From contig NZ_BCNS01000152.1 of NCBI RefSeq assembly GCF_001528745.1, forward strand, positions 1 to 43,784: a DNA stretch of 43,784 bases, read 5' to 3'. The DNA comes from Marinobacterium profundum (GTDB taxonomy: Bacteria; Pseudomonadota; Gammaproteobacteria; Pseudomonadales; Balneatricaceae). The notes below the pieces were generated by a model, which worked only from the letters and a program-made list of their open reading frames with translations, did no database searches and was not told the DNA's origin. The position numbers were made by a program, and so were the translations under genes. Of this stretch, positions 8,396-16,498 are shown piece after piece. How positions within the stretch are numbered: the first letter of the stretch is position 1; each line of letters begins with the position of its first letter.

Positions 8396-8923
8396 TTAGG
8401 CCTGCTGCAGGTCTTCGGTATTGAGATCAAACTCGAGTCCGCGGGCCAGTCGATTCAGTGCAGAGGTAAGGCGTGCCGGCGACAGATTACGGGTGAGTCT
8501 GGCGTGGATGCGGGCATGAAAACCCTGTTCGCCGAGCAGCGGCGCGCCGACGAAATGCTGATTGTACTGCTCAATCCTGGCGCCGTGGCTTTCCAGAATC
8601 TGGCGGATCTCGTGATCCAGCCCAAGGCGAAAGTTACCTTTTACCGCCAGTGACAGCTGCTTACCGCCGGGCGACGGGTTCTCCAAAGTCTGGCGGGTAA
8701 CGATATGCAGTCCCTGGGCGCTGAAGCTTTCGAGGCGTTTCCAGGCCCAGTCGGCGTGTGTATCCGGCAGCTGTAATTTCATCAGGCCGCTAATCCGGCC
8801 ATCCATCACTGCCAACTGGCGGTCCAGTAACAGGCCTTCACTCAGGGCAATGGTTTCACTGAACTGCTGCAGCAGATCGGGACAGTCGGGGCCTGCCAGG
8901 GTAATCAACCAGGTGGTATTCAT
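8396..8923 (-). CDS. GcvR-like protein with tandem ACT domains
   Basis: A 175-residue protein opening with TWLITLAGPDCPDLLQQFSE, the start of an ACT domain of the kind seen in the glycine-cleavage repressor GcvR. A second ACT-like half begins near residue 90 (LSLAVKGNFRLGLDHEIRQI). GcvR-like proteins bind small ligands such as glycine and act on a partner regulator rather than on DNA. It lies 97 bp downstream of a sodium/solute symporter gene in the same direction. Because creatine breakdown yields sarcosine and then glycine, a glycine-sensing role in this island is plausible but inferred. The ribosome site is poor. Confidence 0.75.
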   Translation of the reverse strand: MNTTWLITLAGPDCPDLLQQFSETIALSEGLLLDRQLAVMDGRISGLMKLQLPDTHADWAWKRLESFSAQGLHIVTRQTLENPSPGGKQLSLAVKGNFRLGLDHEIRQILESHGARIEQYNQHFVGAPLLGEQGFHARIHARLTRNLSPARLTSALNRLARGLEFDLNTEDLQQA

Positions 8924-9020
8924 TGGGCGTTTTCCGTTTGTCTTGGGTGGTAAAAGTCAGTAAGGGCCCGGCTCTTGCGAGCGAGCCCCGGGGTCTCAGA
9001 GGGTTGAGTTCGCAATTGTT

Positions 9021-10529
9021 TCAGCCATGGCTTACCCGGCTCTGGGGTTGTCCCTGAGGCTTTTGCCGGGAGAGCCCGGCTGACTGGGTTCTGGGTGATC
9101 TTGAGAACGTCAACTGGCTGACGGCAACGTACATGAAGCTCGATACCGCGCAGCCGATCAGCGGCCCTTCGACCCAGCCCAGATCCGTAAACAGCAGGCA
9201 GCCGCCACTGGTGATAAGTCCAGAGAACATGGCGGCCAGTGCGCCGTAGCTGTTGCCGCGCCAGATGGACGAAATAAATACCGGTCCTATCAGCACTGCC
9301 AGCAGGGTGCCGGTGCCCAGAATACCGAGCCACGACAGCATGAATGGCGGCGCGAACAACATCATGACCAGGCCGGTGATGCCCAGCAGTGCCACGGCGC
9401 TGCGGTTGATCCAAAGGACTCTTTCGTTGGAGGCGCCGCTGTTGGGAAAGAGCGCCAGGCGCAGATCGTGGGAGGCGGCCGACGAGATGGTGTGCAGCAG
9501 GGAATTGGCGGTGGATTTCATCGCAAACAGGATAAAGAGGGTGATGATGCCCCCCAGTATCGGGTGCAGGTAGTGGCTCAGGTAGTAGGGCATGGCCTGA
9601 TCGGCCTGGGCCAGTTCCGGATGCTTGGCGCGTACATAGAGGCCGACGATAGGGACCAGGCTCAGCAGGCAGCCCAGTGGGGCAACCCAGATTGCGACTT
9701 GATGGAACTTGACGCCGGGCTTGAGCGCGAGAAAGCGCACCGCCATGTACGGCAGTACCGCGGTGAACAGGAACGCATAGGGCAGCACCAAGAAGACGGA
9801 GCTCTTGTTCTCGCCGTAGGGCTGGGCGCTGCTGGGGTTAAGCAGAGCAGGATCAATGGCATCCAGACGCGCGACAAGCTCGGCCGGGCTAAGATCGGTA
9901 AACATCTGCACCATCATGACAACGGCACCTACGGCCATGCCGCAGACCATCAGGGTGTCGGTCCAGGCTACGGCGGCAAGTCCGCCCAGCATGGTGTAGA
10001 GAATAATGACGCCAATCATCATGGTGGCGCTGCTGCCAAGATCGATGCCAAGCCAGGAGGCTCCCAGCAGGCCGACCGCCTTGATCTGGCTGGTGAGAAA
10101 GACCAGCAGCAGGACGATGGATATCAGTGCCGCCACACCCTGAACGAGGCGGGACAAAGGCCCGCTGCCGTGCAGCTGTGCAATGTATTGCGGGATGGTG
10201 CAGCTGCCAAGACTGTCGGCCTGTTTGCGCAGAAAACTGGCAAAATACAGCACGGCGATCACCATGGCCGGTGCGAAAAAGAAGTTGCCGAGGATTTCGA
10301 TGGCGCCAAACTCGAATGCGACGCCCGGTGAGCCCATAAAGCCCCAGCCACTAAAGCCGGTGGCAACGATGGTACCGGCGCCAACGAAGGGCCCGAGTGA
10401 ACGGCCTGCGACCAGAAAGCCGGCCGCATCGTCTGATTTTACGGTGCGGCTGGAGGCATAGCCTATATAGATCAATACTGCGAAGGAGCCGAGCAGCAGG
10501 CCCCAGTTAAGCCAGTCATAAGTGTCCAT
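9021..10529 (-). CDS. Sodium:solute symporter (SSS family)
   Basis: A 502-residue integral membrane protein with about thirteen hydrophobic segments and the LeuT-fold SSS family pattern. Features include VAGRSLGPFVGAGTIVATGFSG-type early helices, AVAWTDTLMVCG in the middle and MKSTANSLLHTISSAASHD in the conserved late region. GGGAG lies well placed before the start at 10529. It begins 16 bp after the stop of a 40-codon gene, suggesting translational coupling with it. The substrate is not readable from sequence; the adjoining creatinase suggests creatine, creatinine, sarcosine or a related compound. The C-terminal tail is hydrophilic and rich in Ser, Arg and Gln. Confidence 0.9.
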   Translation of the reverse strand: MDTYDWLNWGLLLGSFAVLIYIGYASSRTVKSDDAAGFLVAGRSLGPFVGAGTIVATGFSGWGFMGSPGVAFEFGAIEILGNFFFAPAMVIAVLYFASFLRKQADSLGSCTIPQYIAQLHGSGPLSRLVQGVAALISIVLLLVFLTSQIKAVGLLGASWLGIDLGSSATMMIGVIILYTMLGGLAAVAWTDTLMVCGMAVGAVVMMVQMFTDLSPAELVARLDAIDPALLNPSSAQPYGENKSSVFLVLPYAFLFTAVLPYMAVRFLALKPGVKFHQVAIWVAPLGCLLSLVPIVGLYVRAKHPELAQADQAMPYYLSHYLHPILGGIITLFILFAMKSTANSLLHTISSAASHDLRLALFPNSGASNERVLWINRSAVALLGITGLVMMLFAPPFMLSWLGILGTGTLLAVLIGPVFISSIWRGNSYGALAAMFSGLITSGGCLLFTDLGWVEGPLIGCAVSSFMYVAVSQLTFSRSPRTQSAGLSRQKPQGQPQSRVSHG

Positions 10530-10545
10530 ATCGCTCTCCCTGCGA

Positions 10546-10668
10546 TCAGTTTACCGAGGTGGATGAATTGGCCCGAAGTTCGCGCCAGCCATAGGACACC
10601 GCAGTCAGGGTGAGCAATGCGGCATTGAGGATAAGGAACCAGTCCAGGGTCCAGGCGTTGATGAGCAT
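10546..10668 (-). CDS. Small single-span membrane protein preceding the SSS symporter
   Basis: A 40-residue frame starting MLINAWTLDWFLILNAALLT and ending in hydrophilic SYGWRELRANSSTSVN. It has one predicted membrane helix (about residues 8-27) and a positively charged end. AGG lies about ten bases before the ATG. The stop is 16 bp before the symporter start, a typical spacing for a coupled small subunit. Small membrane partners of SSS symporters are known in several bacteria, but I do not recognise this one as a named family. The call rests on composition and position. Confidence 0.6.
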   Translation of the reverse strand: MLINAWTLDWFLILNAALLTLTAVSYGWRELRANSSTSVN

Positions 10669-10964
10669 GATGAGTTACCTGTGCGTGCGGGAGCCGTGCT
10701 CGCCGCAGATTATTTTTATAGTCGAGCTGTTGGTAGGTACTGCCTTGAGGATCTATCGGGTCTGTATTGGTGCTCTTGCTGAGCTGCGCTTGCTCAAGCG
10801 CGGGATCTTAAGGTGAAGATTCGGGCGCTCGGCCTGCGAGGCACCAGGTGCTCGCAGGCCAAGGTCCGAAAGTGCACCGGGGCTGGAAAGCCCCGGCGAG
10901 AACGCCCTGTGGGGTGGAGCGCTCCCGTTGCGCGGTCGGCCTGTAAAAGGCCTGTAAAAGGTTT
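10669..10964 (-). other. Intergenic region with two strong hairpins and a tandem 11-mer
   Basis: This gap separates creatinase copy A from the small-protein/symporter pair. It contains a 10-bp perfect stem GGCCTGCGAG/CTCGCAGGCC (10831-10860), an 8-bp stem CCGGGGCT/AGCCCCGG with a 4-nt loop (10877-10896), and the 11-mer GGCCTGTAAAA twice in tandem (10938-10959). An AT-rich stretch near 10710-10730 could hold the promoter for the small gene, but no convincing -35/-10 pair was found. Confidence 0.6.
10831..10860 (-). terminator. Hairpin downstream of creatinase copy A
   Basis: Two 10-base arms, GGCCTGCGAG and CTCGCAGGCC, pair perfectly, with CACC/GGTG continuing inside. Together with the GC hairpin at 10877-10896 it probably ends or limits creatinase transcription. 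No T-run follows, so intrinsic termination is uncertain. Confidence 0.45.
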
Positions 10965-12179
10965 TTAGCCCTTGATGATGTTGTGCTCGGGGCCAAACGG
11001 GAAGCGGGTGATGTTTTCGGCGCTGTTGTCGCCCACCACCAGGATGTCGTGCTCGCGGTAGCCGCCGGCTCCGGCACGGCCTTCCGGAATCATCAGCATC
11101 GGCTCCATGGAGACCACCATGCCAGGCTCCAAAACGGTATGAACGTCTTCACGCAGCTCCAGACCCGCTTCACGGCCGTAGTAATGGCTCAGGGTACCGA
11201 AGGAGTGGCCGTAGCCGAAGGTGCGGTATTGCAGTACATCGTGCTGGGCGAAGATGTCGTTCAGCTCGGCGGCAATCTCGCTGCAACGTGCGCCGGGCTT
11301 GATCAGCTCAAGGCCACGACGGTGCACCTTGCAATTGATTTCCCACAGCTCCAGGTGACGATCGGAGGCATGTTCTGCGAACAGGGTACGCTCCAGGGCG
11401 GTGTAGTAGCCCGCGATCATCGGGAAGGTGTTCAGGCTCAGAATATCGCCGGCCTCGACCTTGCGGGTGGTGACGGGGTTATGGGCGCCATCGGTATTGA
11501 TACCGGACTGGAACCAGACCCAGGTGTCCATCAGCTCGCCGTGGGGGAAAGTACCGGCAATTTCCCGCACCATGGCCTGAGTACCGGCCAGGGCGATTTC
11601 GAACTCAGGCACGCCAACGGCGATGGCATCACGGATGGCTGCGCCACCGACGTCTGCCACCCGGGCGCCCTGCTTGATCACCGCGATTTCTTCCGTCGAC
11701 TTGATCATGCGCATCTTCATGGTGGGCACGCCTATGTCCACAAAGGTCGCAGCGGGCAGTGCTGCCTGCATTTTGTGCAGGTTCTGCAGCGGCATGTGAT
11801 CGTGCTCGACACCGACCTTGCCGCCGTCCTTGATCAGCTGTTTAACGGCGTAGAAGAAGTTGTCCTTCTGCCAGTCGGTGTAGATGACGTTGTCACCCAG
11901 CTGGTTGCGACGATACGGCTGGCCACCGTCGATATTGGCGCTAATGGTGGTGTAGTTGTCCTGAGTAACGACCAGGCCGTAGTCACGGCCAAAGCGGCAA
12001 TAGACGAAATCGCTGTAGTAGTTGATGTTGTGGTAGGACGTAAAGAGCACGGCCTGAACATCGTTTTCCGCCATGTAGCGGCGCAGCTTGTCGAGGCGGG
12101 ACTGGAGTTCAGCCTTGCTGAAGGTTGGGCGTACTTTTTCGCCGTTAGGCAGCTGCAGGGTCTGGGGCATGGCTAGCAT
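10965..12179 (-). CDS. Creatinase (creatine amidinohydrolase), copy A
   Basis: A 404-residue enzyme that splits creatine to sarcosine and urea. It has the pita-bread fold without metal ligands. By comparison with Pseudomonas putida creatinase, the catalytic His is H233 in GAHNPVT, with E263 in TALERTLF and E359 in SMEPMLMIPEG. The signature stretch QYRTFGYGHSFGTLSHYYG is intact. AGGAG lies about eight bases before the start. A second gene at 15284-16498 encodes the same protein except for four visible changes (V167L, E301D, D308E, M358I). Creatininase and a BCCT transporter lie between the copies. It is preceded by a leader also duplicated before copy B. Confidence 0.95.
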   Translation of the reverse strand: MLAMPQTLQLPNGEKVRPTFSKAELQSRLDKLRRYMAENDVQAVLFTSYHNINYYSDFVYCRFGRDYGLVVTQDNYTTISANIDGGQPYRRNQLGDNVIYTDWQKDNFFYAVKQLIKDGGKVGVEHDHMPLQNLHKMQAALPAATFVDIGVPTMKMRMIKSTEEIAVIKQGARVADVGGAAIRDAIAVGVPEFEIALAGTQAMVREIAGTFPHGELMDTWVWFQSGINTDGAHNPVTTRKVEAGDILSLNTFPMIAGYYTALERTLFAEHASDRHLELWEINCKVHRRGLELIKPGARCSEIAAELNDIFAQHDVLQYRTFGYGHSFGTLSHYYGREAGLELREDVHTVLEPGMVVSMEPMLMIPEGRAGAGGYREHDILVVGDNSAENITRFPFGPEHNIIKG

Positions 12180-12332
12180 TGTTTTTGCTCCTGGTTATTC
12201 TTGTCGAAACTTTAAGGCCAGACGATATCCACTTCGGCTGAACGGGCGTTTCGTTGGCTTAAAAGGATCCTATCTCTGATATAGATATAATAGAAATCAA
12301 TAATTAAAATGGATGTATTTGTAATGTAAATG
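12180..12332 (-). promoter_or_regulatory. Conserved creatinase leader, copy A
   Basis: About 153 nt upstream of creatinase A match the region before creatinase B almost base for base, except that copy B has 13 extra bases, and similarity stops abruptly at 12332. Seen in the transcript sense it contains the arms CGAAAC and GTTTCG. An upstream CTTTTAAGCC can also pair imperfectly with GGCCTTAAAG next to the second arm, so alternative structures are possible. An AT-rich block at 12285-12330 probably holds the promoter. Confidence 0.6.
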
Positions 12333-12763
12333 CCTTGTTTTGCCTAAGCTGTTCTGAACGCAGCTGCGGGTTTATCTGGGTTAATACAGGGCACAGCGAT
12401 GTCCGGAATGGTGAGCGTTTAACGCGGTCAGCGCGGGTGGCGGTGTGAAGCAGGGCAGGTGCGCGGGGGACTCAGGCAGATCACTGGAACTCATCGCCAT
12501 ACAGCAGCTTCGGGTACTAATCAGTCAGTGCCCTGATGGGCCAGTGGCTGAGAGCTAGCAAGGTGTCTGCCATGGCGAAAATCACATTCAGGGAACGGCG
12601 GTGTGGCACTGAAGCTGGCATCAGAGGGTGGGGAGAATAGCGCGTGTTGACGTGCGAGAAGGGGACCTGAGTCAAAGCAAGGTTTGACTCGGGTGGGGTA
12701 TGTAGGCTGTCGTGGTACAGCTGTACCCGCGCATCTTTGATGCACGGGCCGCTGTTGTTGACC
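12333..12763. other. 431-bp non-coding gap with two inverted repeats
   Basis: No convincing gene was found between creatininase and the creatinase A leader. An extended stem ACCTGAGTCAAA/TTTGACTCGGGT with a 6-nt loop lies at 12665-12694 and a perfect palindrome GGTACAGCTGTACC at 12714-12727. Both follow the creatininase stop and could be a transcript end plus an operator. TGGGTTAATAC at 12377-12387 resembles the outer arm of the palindromic repeat family. Confidence 0.55.
12665..12694 (-). terminator. Possible terminator hairpin after creatininase
   Basis: A 12-bp stem with one wobble pair and a GCAAGG loop, about 70 bp past the creatininase stop codon. It lacks a clear T-tract on the minus strand, so it may instead protect the 3' end. 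Confidence 0.4.
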
Positions 12764-13531
12764 TCAGTCTTTGAAGTGCGAGCCTATGCTTTTGGCAATG
12801 CCATCAACGCAGACATCGAACAGCAGTTTGCCGTGCTGCGCCGTCGCCTTGCTGGCCGATGACAGGGTGCCGCTGGACGGTACCCAGGAAGGGTCGGACG
12901 GGAATACGTCGTACGGCGGGAAGCTGGCCGCTGGATGATCGATCACCTTCTCCATATCGACCAGCTGAGGGTGCAGGTGCAGCATCAGCGATGTCTCCAG
13001 AACGCCGCCATGCTCGACATCCCATCCGGTGAAACCATCCGGAAAGACGGTCGCGATGGTTTCCTTGTCGACGTAATCCCAGTACGACAGCAACATTACC
13101 TTGGCATCAATGTTTTCATGGCGCAGGTGCTCGAGCGCCAGGTCGATACCCTCAATGATAAACATTGAATTTTCGTAATGGCCATTGATCAGCACGAAGC
13201 GGCGGTTGCCGTGGCGTGCGAACGCGACCAGAACGTCTTTTACGGTATCGATTAGCGTCTTGCCATTAACGCAGGTCGTGCCCGGGAAAAAGTTGCCTCC
13301 GCCCGATTTTACCTGGGATTTGTATCCGTACGAAATCGGCGGGGCTATCAGGACGTTGGCCAGTTCCTTGGCAACAGCGTCCGAGATACCTTCGGGAATC
13401 AACACGTCGGGATTCATCGACATATGCGGGCCATGCTGCTCGATGGCGCCAATGGGCAGGAGTATGGTCGCATTTCCTTCTGCGACTCGCTGCTCGTAGG
13501 TCTTCCAGTCAAGGTTTGCCATTCTGGTCAT
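12764..13531 (-). CDS. crnA: Creatininase (creatinine amidohydrolase)
   Basis: A 255-residue enzyme interconverting creatinine and creatine. Metal ligands expected from the Pseudomonas enzyme are visible: E31 and H33 in GAIEQHGPHM, D42, and H118 and E120 in INGHYENSMFI. The signature DVEHGGVLETSLM is also present. I chose 13531 because GGAG precedes it and its ATG overlaps the TGA of the upstream BCCT gene (ATGA), a coupled arrangement. Frames beginning earlier run into the transporter gene. With the creatinases it forms the creatinine to creatine to sarcosine plus urea pathway in the cytoplasm. Confidence 0.94.
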   Translation of the reverse strand: MTRMANLDWKTYEQRVAEGNATILLPIGAIEQHGPHMSMNPDVLIPEGISDAVAKELANVLIAPPISYGYKSQVKSGGGNFFPGTTCVNGKTLIDTVKDVLVAFARHGNRRFVLINGHYENSMFIIEGIDLALEHLRHENIDAKVMLLSYWDYVDKETIATVFPDGFTGWDVEHGGVLETSLMLHLHPQLVDMEKVIDHPAASFPPYDVFPSDPSWVPSSGTLSSASKATAQHGKLLFDVCVDGIAKSIGSHFKD

Positions 13532-15135
13532 CGCGGTAACTCTCCAGCGGGTACTTTCCCGGCTAAGGTTGCAGATTCCATGCGCTTGTACTCCTGTCGG
13601 ACGCCCTTGATCAGTGCCACGCACATGAGCACCATCAAAACAGAGAACGGCAGAGCTGCGATAATGGACGCCGTTTGCAAGGTGCTCAATGCTGCGCTGC
13701 CACCGGCTACGAGTAACACTGCAGCGACGACGCCCTGCATGACGCCCCAGAAGGTGCGGTGGCGCTTGAGTGGGTGCTGATTGCCTTCACTCATGATAGT
13801 GGTCAGTACCAGGGTGCCTGAGTCAGACGACGTAATGAAGTATGACGCCACCAGCAGCGTGCCTGCAATCGCAGCCATATCACCCAGGGTGCCCAGATTC
13901 ATGCCGTCAAAGGTGGCATAGAGTGCGGTGGCGACATTGTTACTGACAGCTTCAGCGATAGTGCCATTGCCGAAAAGGTCGATGTTCAATGCAGTACCGC
14001 CATAGGCTGCCAGCCATACAAAGGACAGCAGGCTGGAGGCACCGACAACGCCGAGCACGAATTCACGAATGGTACGGCCACGGGATACGCGGGCAACGAA
14101 GACACCGACGAAAGGTGCCCAGGACATCCACCATCCCCAGTAGAACACTGTCCACCAACCCTGCCACATGCTTTTCCAGCTGGCATCCGCATCGCCAATT
14201 GACTGAGTGGGTTCTTCAAGGAAAATATTCATTGATACCAGGTCAACGATATAGTCGATAGAAACGCCATAGAGCAGATTGAGAATGTACAGGGTCGGCC
14301 CGAATATAATGAAAAATCCCAACAGCAACAATGTGAGCCACATATTGCTGATTGAGAGGTATTTTATGCCGCGTTTGAGGCCGGTAAGTACCGAAATAAG
14401 GGCGCAGAGGGTAATGACCACAACCAGCAGGAGCTGGATGCTGGTGTTCTGGGGTACATCCCAGATGGCGTTCAGTCCGGCATTGATCTGCTGAACACCG
14501 AGGCCCAGCGAGGTTGCGATTCCAAACAGGGTTGCAAATACGGCGATGATATCGACAAGCACGCCTATCCAGCCGTCGACGCGGTCACCGAGCAGAGGGT
14601 ACAGGGTATAGCGGATACTGAGTGGCTTTTTCAGGCGGTAGGACACAAAGGCAAGGGCCAAACCCACTACGCAGTAAATCGCCCAGGCATTAAAGCCCCA
14701 GTGAAAGAAGGTGACCTTCATCGCAACCTCGGCGGCCTCAGCGTCGCCGACTGCGGCGGAGAAGGGGGTGCCGCTCGAAAAGTGGAACATGGGTTCTGCG
14801 ATGGACCAGAAGATAATGCCGATGCCCTGACCGGCCGCATAGACCATGGCAAACCAGGCAAAGAAGCTGAATTCGGGCTTTTCGTTATCGTCGCCCAGTC
14901 GTATGTTGCCGTAACGGCTGAATGTTATCCAGATGCAAAACACCAGAAAGCCGCCGGCGAGTGTTACATACCAGCTGCTTGCGGTGAGGGTGATGAGGGT
15001 ACGTGCTGCGTCTATGATAGTTGCTGATTGCTCAGGCAGTAGAAGGGTGTAGAGGATAAACGTGAATATAACGGCCAGGGAGATAATCACGATATACGGA
15101 TTAATTCCCTTACAAAGGCCTTTGGTAAGCACCAT
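13528..15135 (-). CDS. BCCT family transporter, probable creatinine/creatine importer
   Basis: A 535-residue protein with about twelve membrane helices and the BCCT signature YWGWWMSWAPFVGVF at residues 332-346. The family imports quaternary ammonium compounds such as betaine, choline and carnitine. The glycine-rich TM3 segment reads AAGQGIGIIFW, with Gln where sodium-coupled betaine carriers commonly have Met. The start at 15135 has GAGGT eight bases upstream; the frame stays open for 87 more codons but these run through the G/C homopolymer and into creatinase B. Its stop overlaps the creatininase start. I infer transport of creatinine, creatine or a betaine-like analogue. Confidence 0.92.
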   Translation of the reverse strand: MVLTKGLCKGINPYIVIISLAVIFTFILYTLLLPEQSATIIDAARTLITLTASSWYVTLAGGFLVFCIWITFSRYGNIRLGDDNEKPEFSFFAWFAMVYAAGQGIGIIFWSIAEPMFHFSSGTPFSAAVGDAEAAEVAMKVTFFHWGFNAWAIYCVVGLALAFVSYRLKKPLSIRYTLYPLLGDRVDGWIGVLVDIIAVFATLFGIATSLGLGVQQINAGLNAIWDVPQNTSIQLLLVVVITLCALISVLTGLKRGIKYLSISNMWLTLLLLGFFIIFGPTLYILNLLYGVSIDYIVDLVSMNIFLEEPTQSIGDADASWKSMWQGWWTVFYWGWWMSWAPFVGVFVARVSRGRTIREFVLGVVGASSLLSFVWLAAYGGTALNIDLFGNGTIAEAVSNNVATALYATFDGMNLGTLGDMAAIAGTLLVASYFITSSDSGTLVLTTIMSEGNQHPLKRHRTFWGVMQGVVAAVLLVAGGSAALSTLQTASIIAALPFSVLMVLMCVALIKGVRQEYKRMESATLAGKVPAGELPR

Positions 15136-15151
15136 GATGGCTACCTCATGC

Positions 15152-15170
15152 GGGGGGGGGGGGGGCCCCC
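15152..15170. repeat. G14C5 homopolymer just upstream of the BCCT gene
   Basis: Fourteen G residues are followed by five C residues, 17 bases before the BCCT start codon and just beyond its ribosome site. Tracts like this slip during replication and can tune expression, but they are also a common place for assembly or sequencing errors. Confidence 0.85.
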
Positions 15171-15189
15171 TAAATATTATTCTTGTATA

Positions 15190-15216
15190 CCGAAGACCCG
15201 GTGCGCGGGTCTTCGG
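15190..15216 (-). terminator. Perfect 10-bp hairpin between creatinase B and the BCCT gene
   Basis: CCGAAGACCC pairs with GGGTCTTCGG around a 7-nt loop. On the minus strand it is followed by TATACAAGAATAAT rather than a T-run. It could terminate, attenuate or help separate expression of creatinase B from the transporter and creatininase. Confidence 0.5.
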
Positions 15217-15246
15217 CTGTCGTAAACCGTTTTCGCCCAGACAAGA

Positions 15247-15273
15247 GCGGCAGCTTATCTGCAAAGCTGCCGC
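15247..15273 (-). terminator. Probable terminator of creatinase B
   Basis: GCGGCAGCTT and AAGCTGCCGC form a perfect 10-bp stem with a 7-nt loop starting 11 bases past the creatinase B stop. On the minus strand TCTTGTCT follows, a weak T-rich tail. This is the better of the two hairpins here for intrinsic termination. Confidence 0.6.
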
Positions 15274-15283
15274 ATTACATCTG

Positions 15284-16498
15284 TTAGCCCTTGATGATGT
15301 TGTGTTCGGGGCCGAACGGGAAACGGGTGATGTTTTCGGCGCTGTTGTCACCCACCACCAGGATGTCGTGCTCGCGGTAGCCACCGGCACCGGCACGGCC
15401 TTCGGGGATCATCAGCATGGGCTCAATGGAGACCACCATGCCGGGCTCCAGCACGGTATGGACGTCTTCACGCAGCTCCAGGCCTGCTTCACGGCCGTAG
15501 TAGTGGCTCAGGGTGCCGAAGGAGTGGCCGTAGCCGAAGGTGCGGTACTGCAGCACATCGTGCTGGGCGAAGATCTCGTTCAGCTCGGCGGCGATATCGC
15601 TGCAGCGTGCGCCGGGCTTGATCAGCTCGAGGCCGCGACGGTGTACCTTGCAGTTGATTTCCCACAGCTCCAGGTGACGATCGGAGGCATGTTCCGCGAA
15701 CAGGGTACGTTCCAGGGCGGTGTAGTAGCCCGCGATCATCGGGAAGGTATTCAGGCTCAGAATATCGCCGGCCTCGACCTTGCGGGTGGTGACGGGGTTA
15801 TGGGCGCCATCGGTATTGATACCCGACTGGAACCAGACCCAGGTGTCCATCAGTTCGCCGTGGGGGAAGGTACCTGCAATTTCGCGCACCATGGCCTGGG
15901 TACCGGCCAGGGCTATTTCGAACTCAGGCACGCCAACAGCGATGGCATCACGGATGGCCGCGCCACCGACGTCCGCTACGCGGGCACCCTGCTTGATCAG
16001 CGCGATTTCTTCCGTCGACTTGATCATGCGCATCTTCATGGTCGGCACGCCTATGTCCACGAAGGTCGCAGCGGGCAGTGCTGCCTGCATTTTGTGCAGG
16101 TTCTGCAGCGGCATGTGATCGTGCTCGACACCGACCTTGCCGCCGTCCTTGATCAGCTGTTTCACGGCGTAGAAGAAGTTGTCCTTCTGCCAGTCGGTGT
16201 AGATGACGTTGTCGCCCAGCTGGTTGCGACGATACGGCTGGCCACCGTCGATATTGGCGCTGATGGTGGTGTAGTTGTCCTGAGTAACGACCAGGCCGTA
16301 GTCGCGGCCAAAGCGGCAATAGACGAAATCGCTGTAGTAGTTGATGTTGTGGTAGGACGTAAAGAGCACGGCCTGAACATCGTTTTCCGCCATGTAGCGG
16401 CGCAGCTTGTCGAGGCGAGACTGGAGTTCAGCCTTGCTGAAGGTTGGGCGTACTTTTTCGCCGTTGGGCAGCTGCAGAGTCTGGGGCATGGCTAGCAT
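15284..16498 (-). CDS. Creatinase (creatine amidinohydrolase), copy B
   Basis: A 404-residue near-duplicate of the gene at 10965-12179, displaced by exactly 4319 bp, with the same start context and conserved catalytic H233, E263 and E359. Visible differences are L167, D301, E308 and I358. The last replaces the Met directly before catalytic E359, giving VSIEPMLM. Most nucleotide differences are synonymous, so both copies appear to be under selection or to exchange sequence. It is the first gene of the creatine segment as transcribed and is followed by two hairpins before the BCCT transporter. Confidence 0.95.
   Translation of the reverse strand: MLAMPQTLQLPNGEKVRPTFSKAELQSRLDKLRRYMAENDVQAVLFTSYHNINYYSDFVYCRFGRDYGLVVTQDNYTTISANIDGGQPYRRNQLGDNVIYTDWQKDNFFYAVKQLIKDGGKVGVEHDHMPLQNLHKMQAALPAATFVDIGVPTMKMRMIKSTEEIALIKQGARVADVGGAAIRDAIAVGVPEFEIALAGTQAMVREIAGTFPHGELMDTWVWFQSGINTDGAHNPVTTRKVEAGDILSLNTFPMIAGYYTALERTLFAEHASDRHLELWEINCKVHRRGLELIKPGARCSDIAAELNEIFAQHDVLQYRTFGYGHSFGTLSHYYGREAGLELREDVHTVLEPGMVVSIEPMLMIPEGRAGAGGYREHDILVVGDNSAENITRFPFGPEHNIIKG

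Noticed and set aside
10983-12176. Long open frame antisense to creatinase copy A (and 15062-16495 antisense to copy B)
   Set aside because: They mirror the real genes, arise from GC-rich codon bias, and have no recognisable domains. Both exist only because the gene is duplicated.
12257-12270. GG-N10-GC spacing in the creatinase leader suggesting a sigma-54 promoter
   Set aside because: Only the invariant dinucleotides fit; the flanking bases do not match TGGCAC or TTGC, and the spot coincides with a BamHI-like GGATCC palindrome.
15136-15396. 87-codon N-terminal extension of the BCCT transporter
   Set aside because: It passes through the G14C5 tract and into creatinase B in the wrong frame. 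The ATG at 15135 has a good ribosome site and begins the conserved protein.
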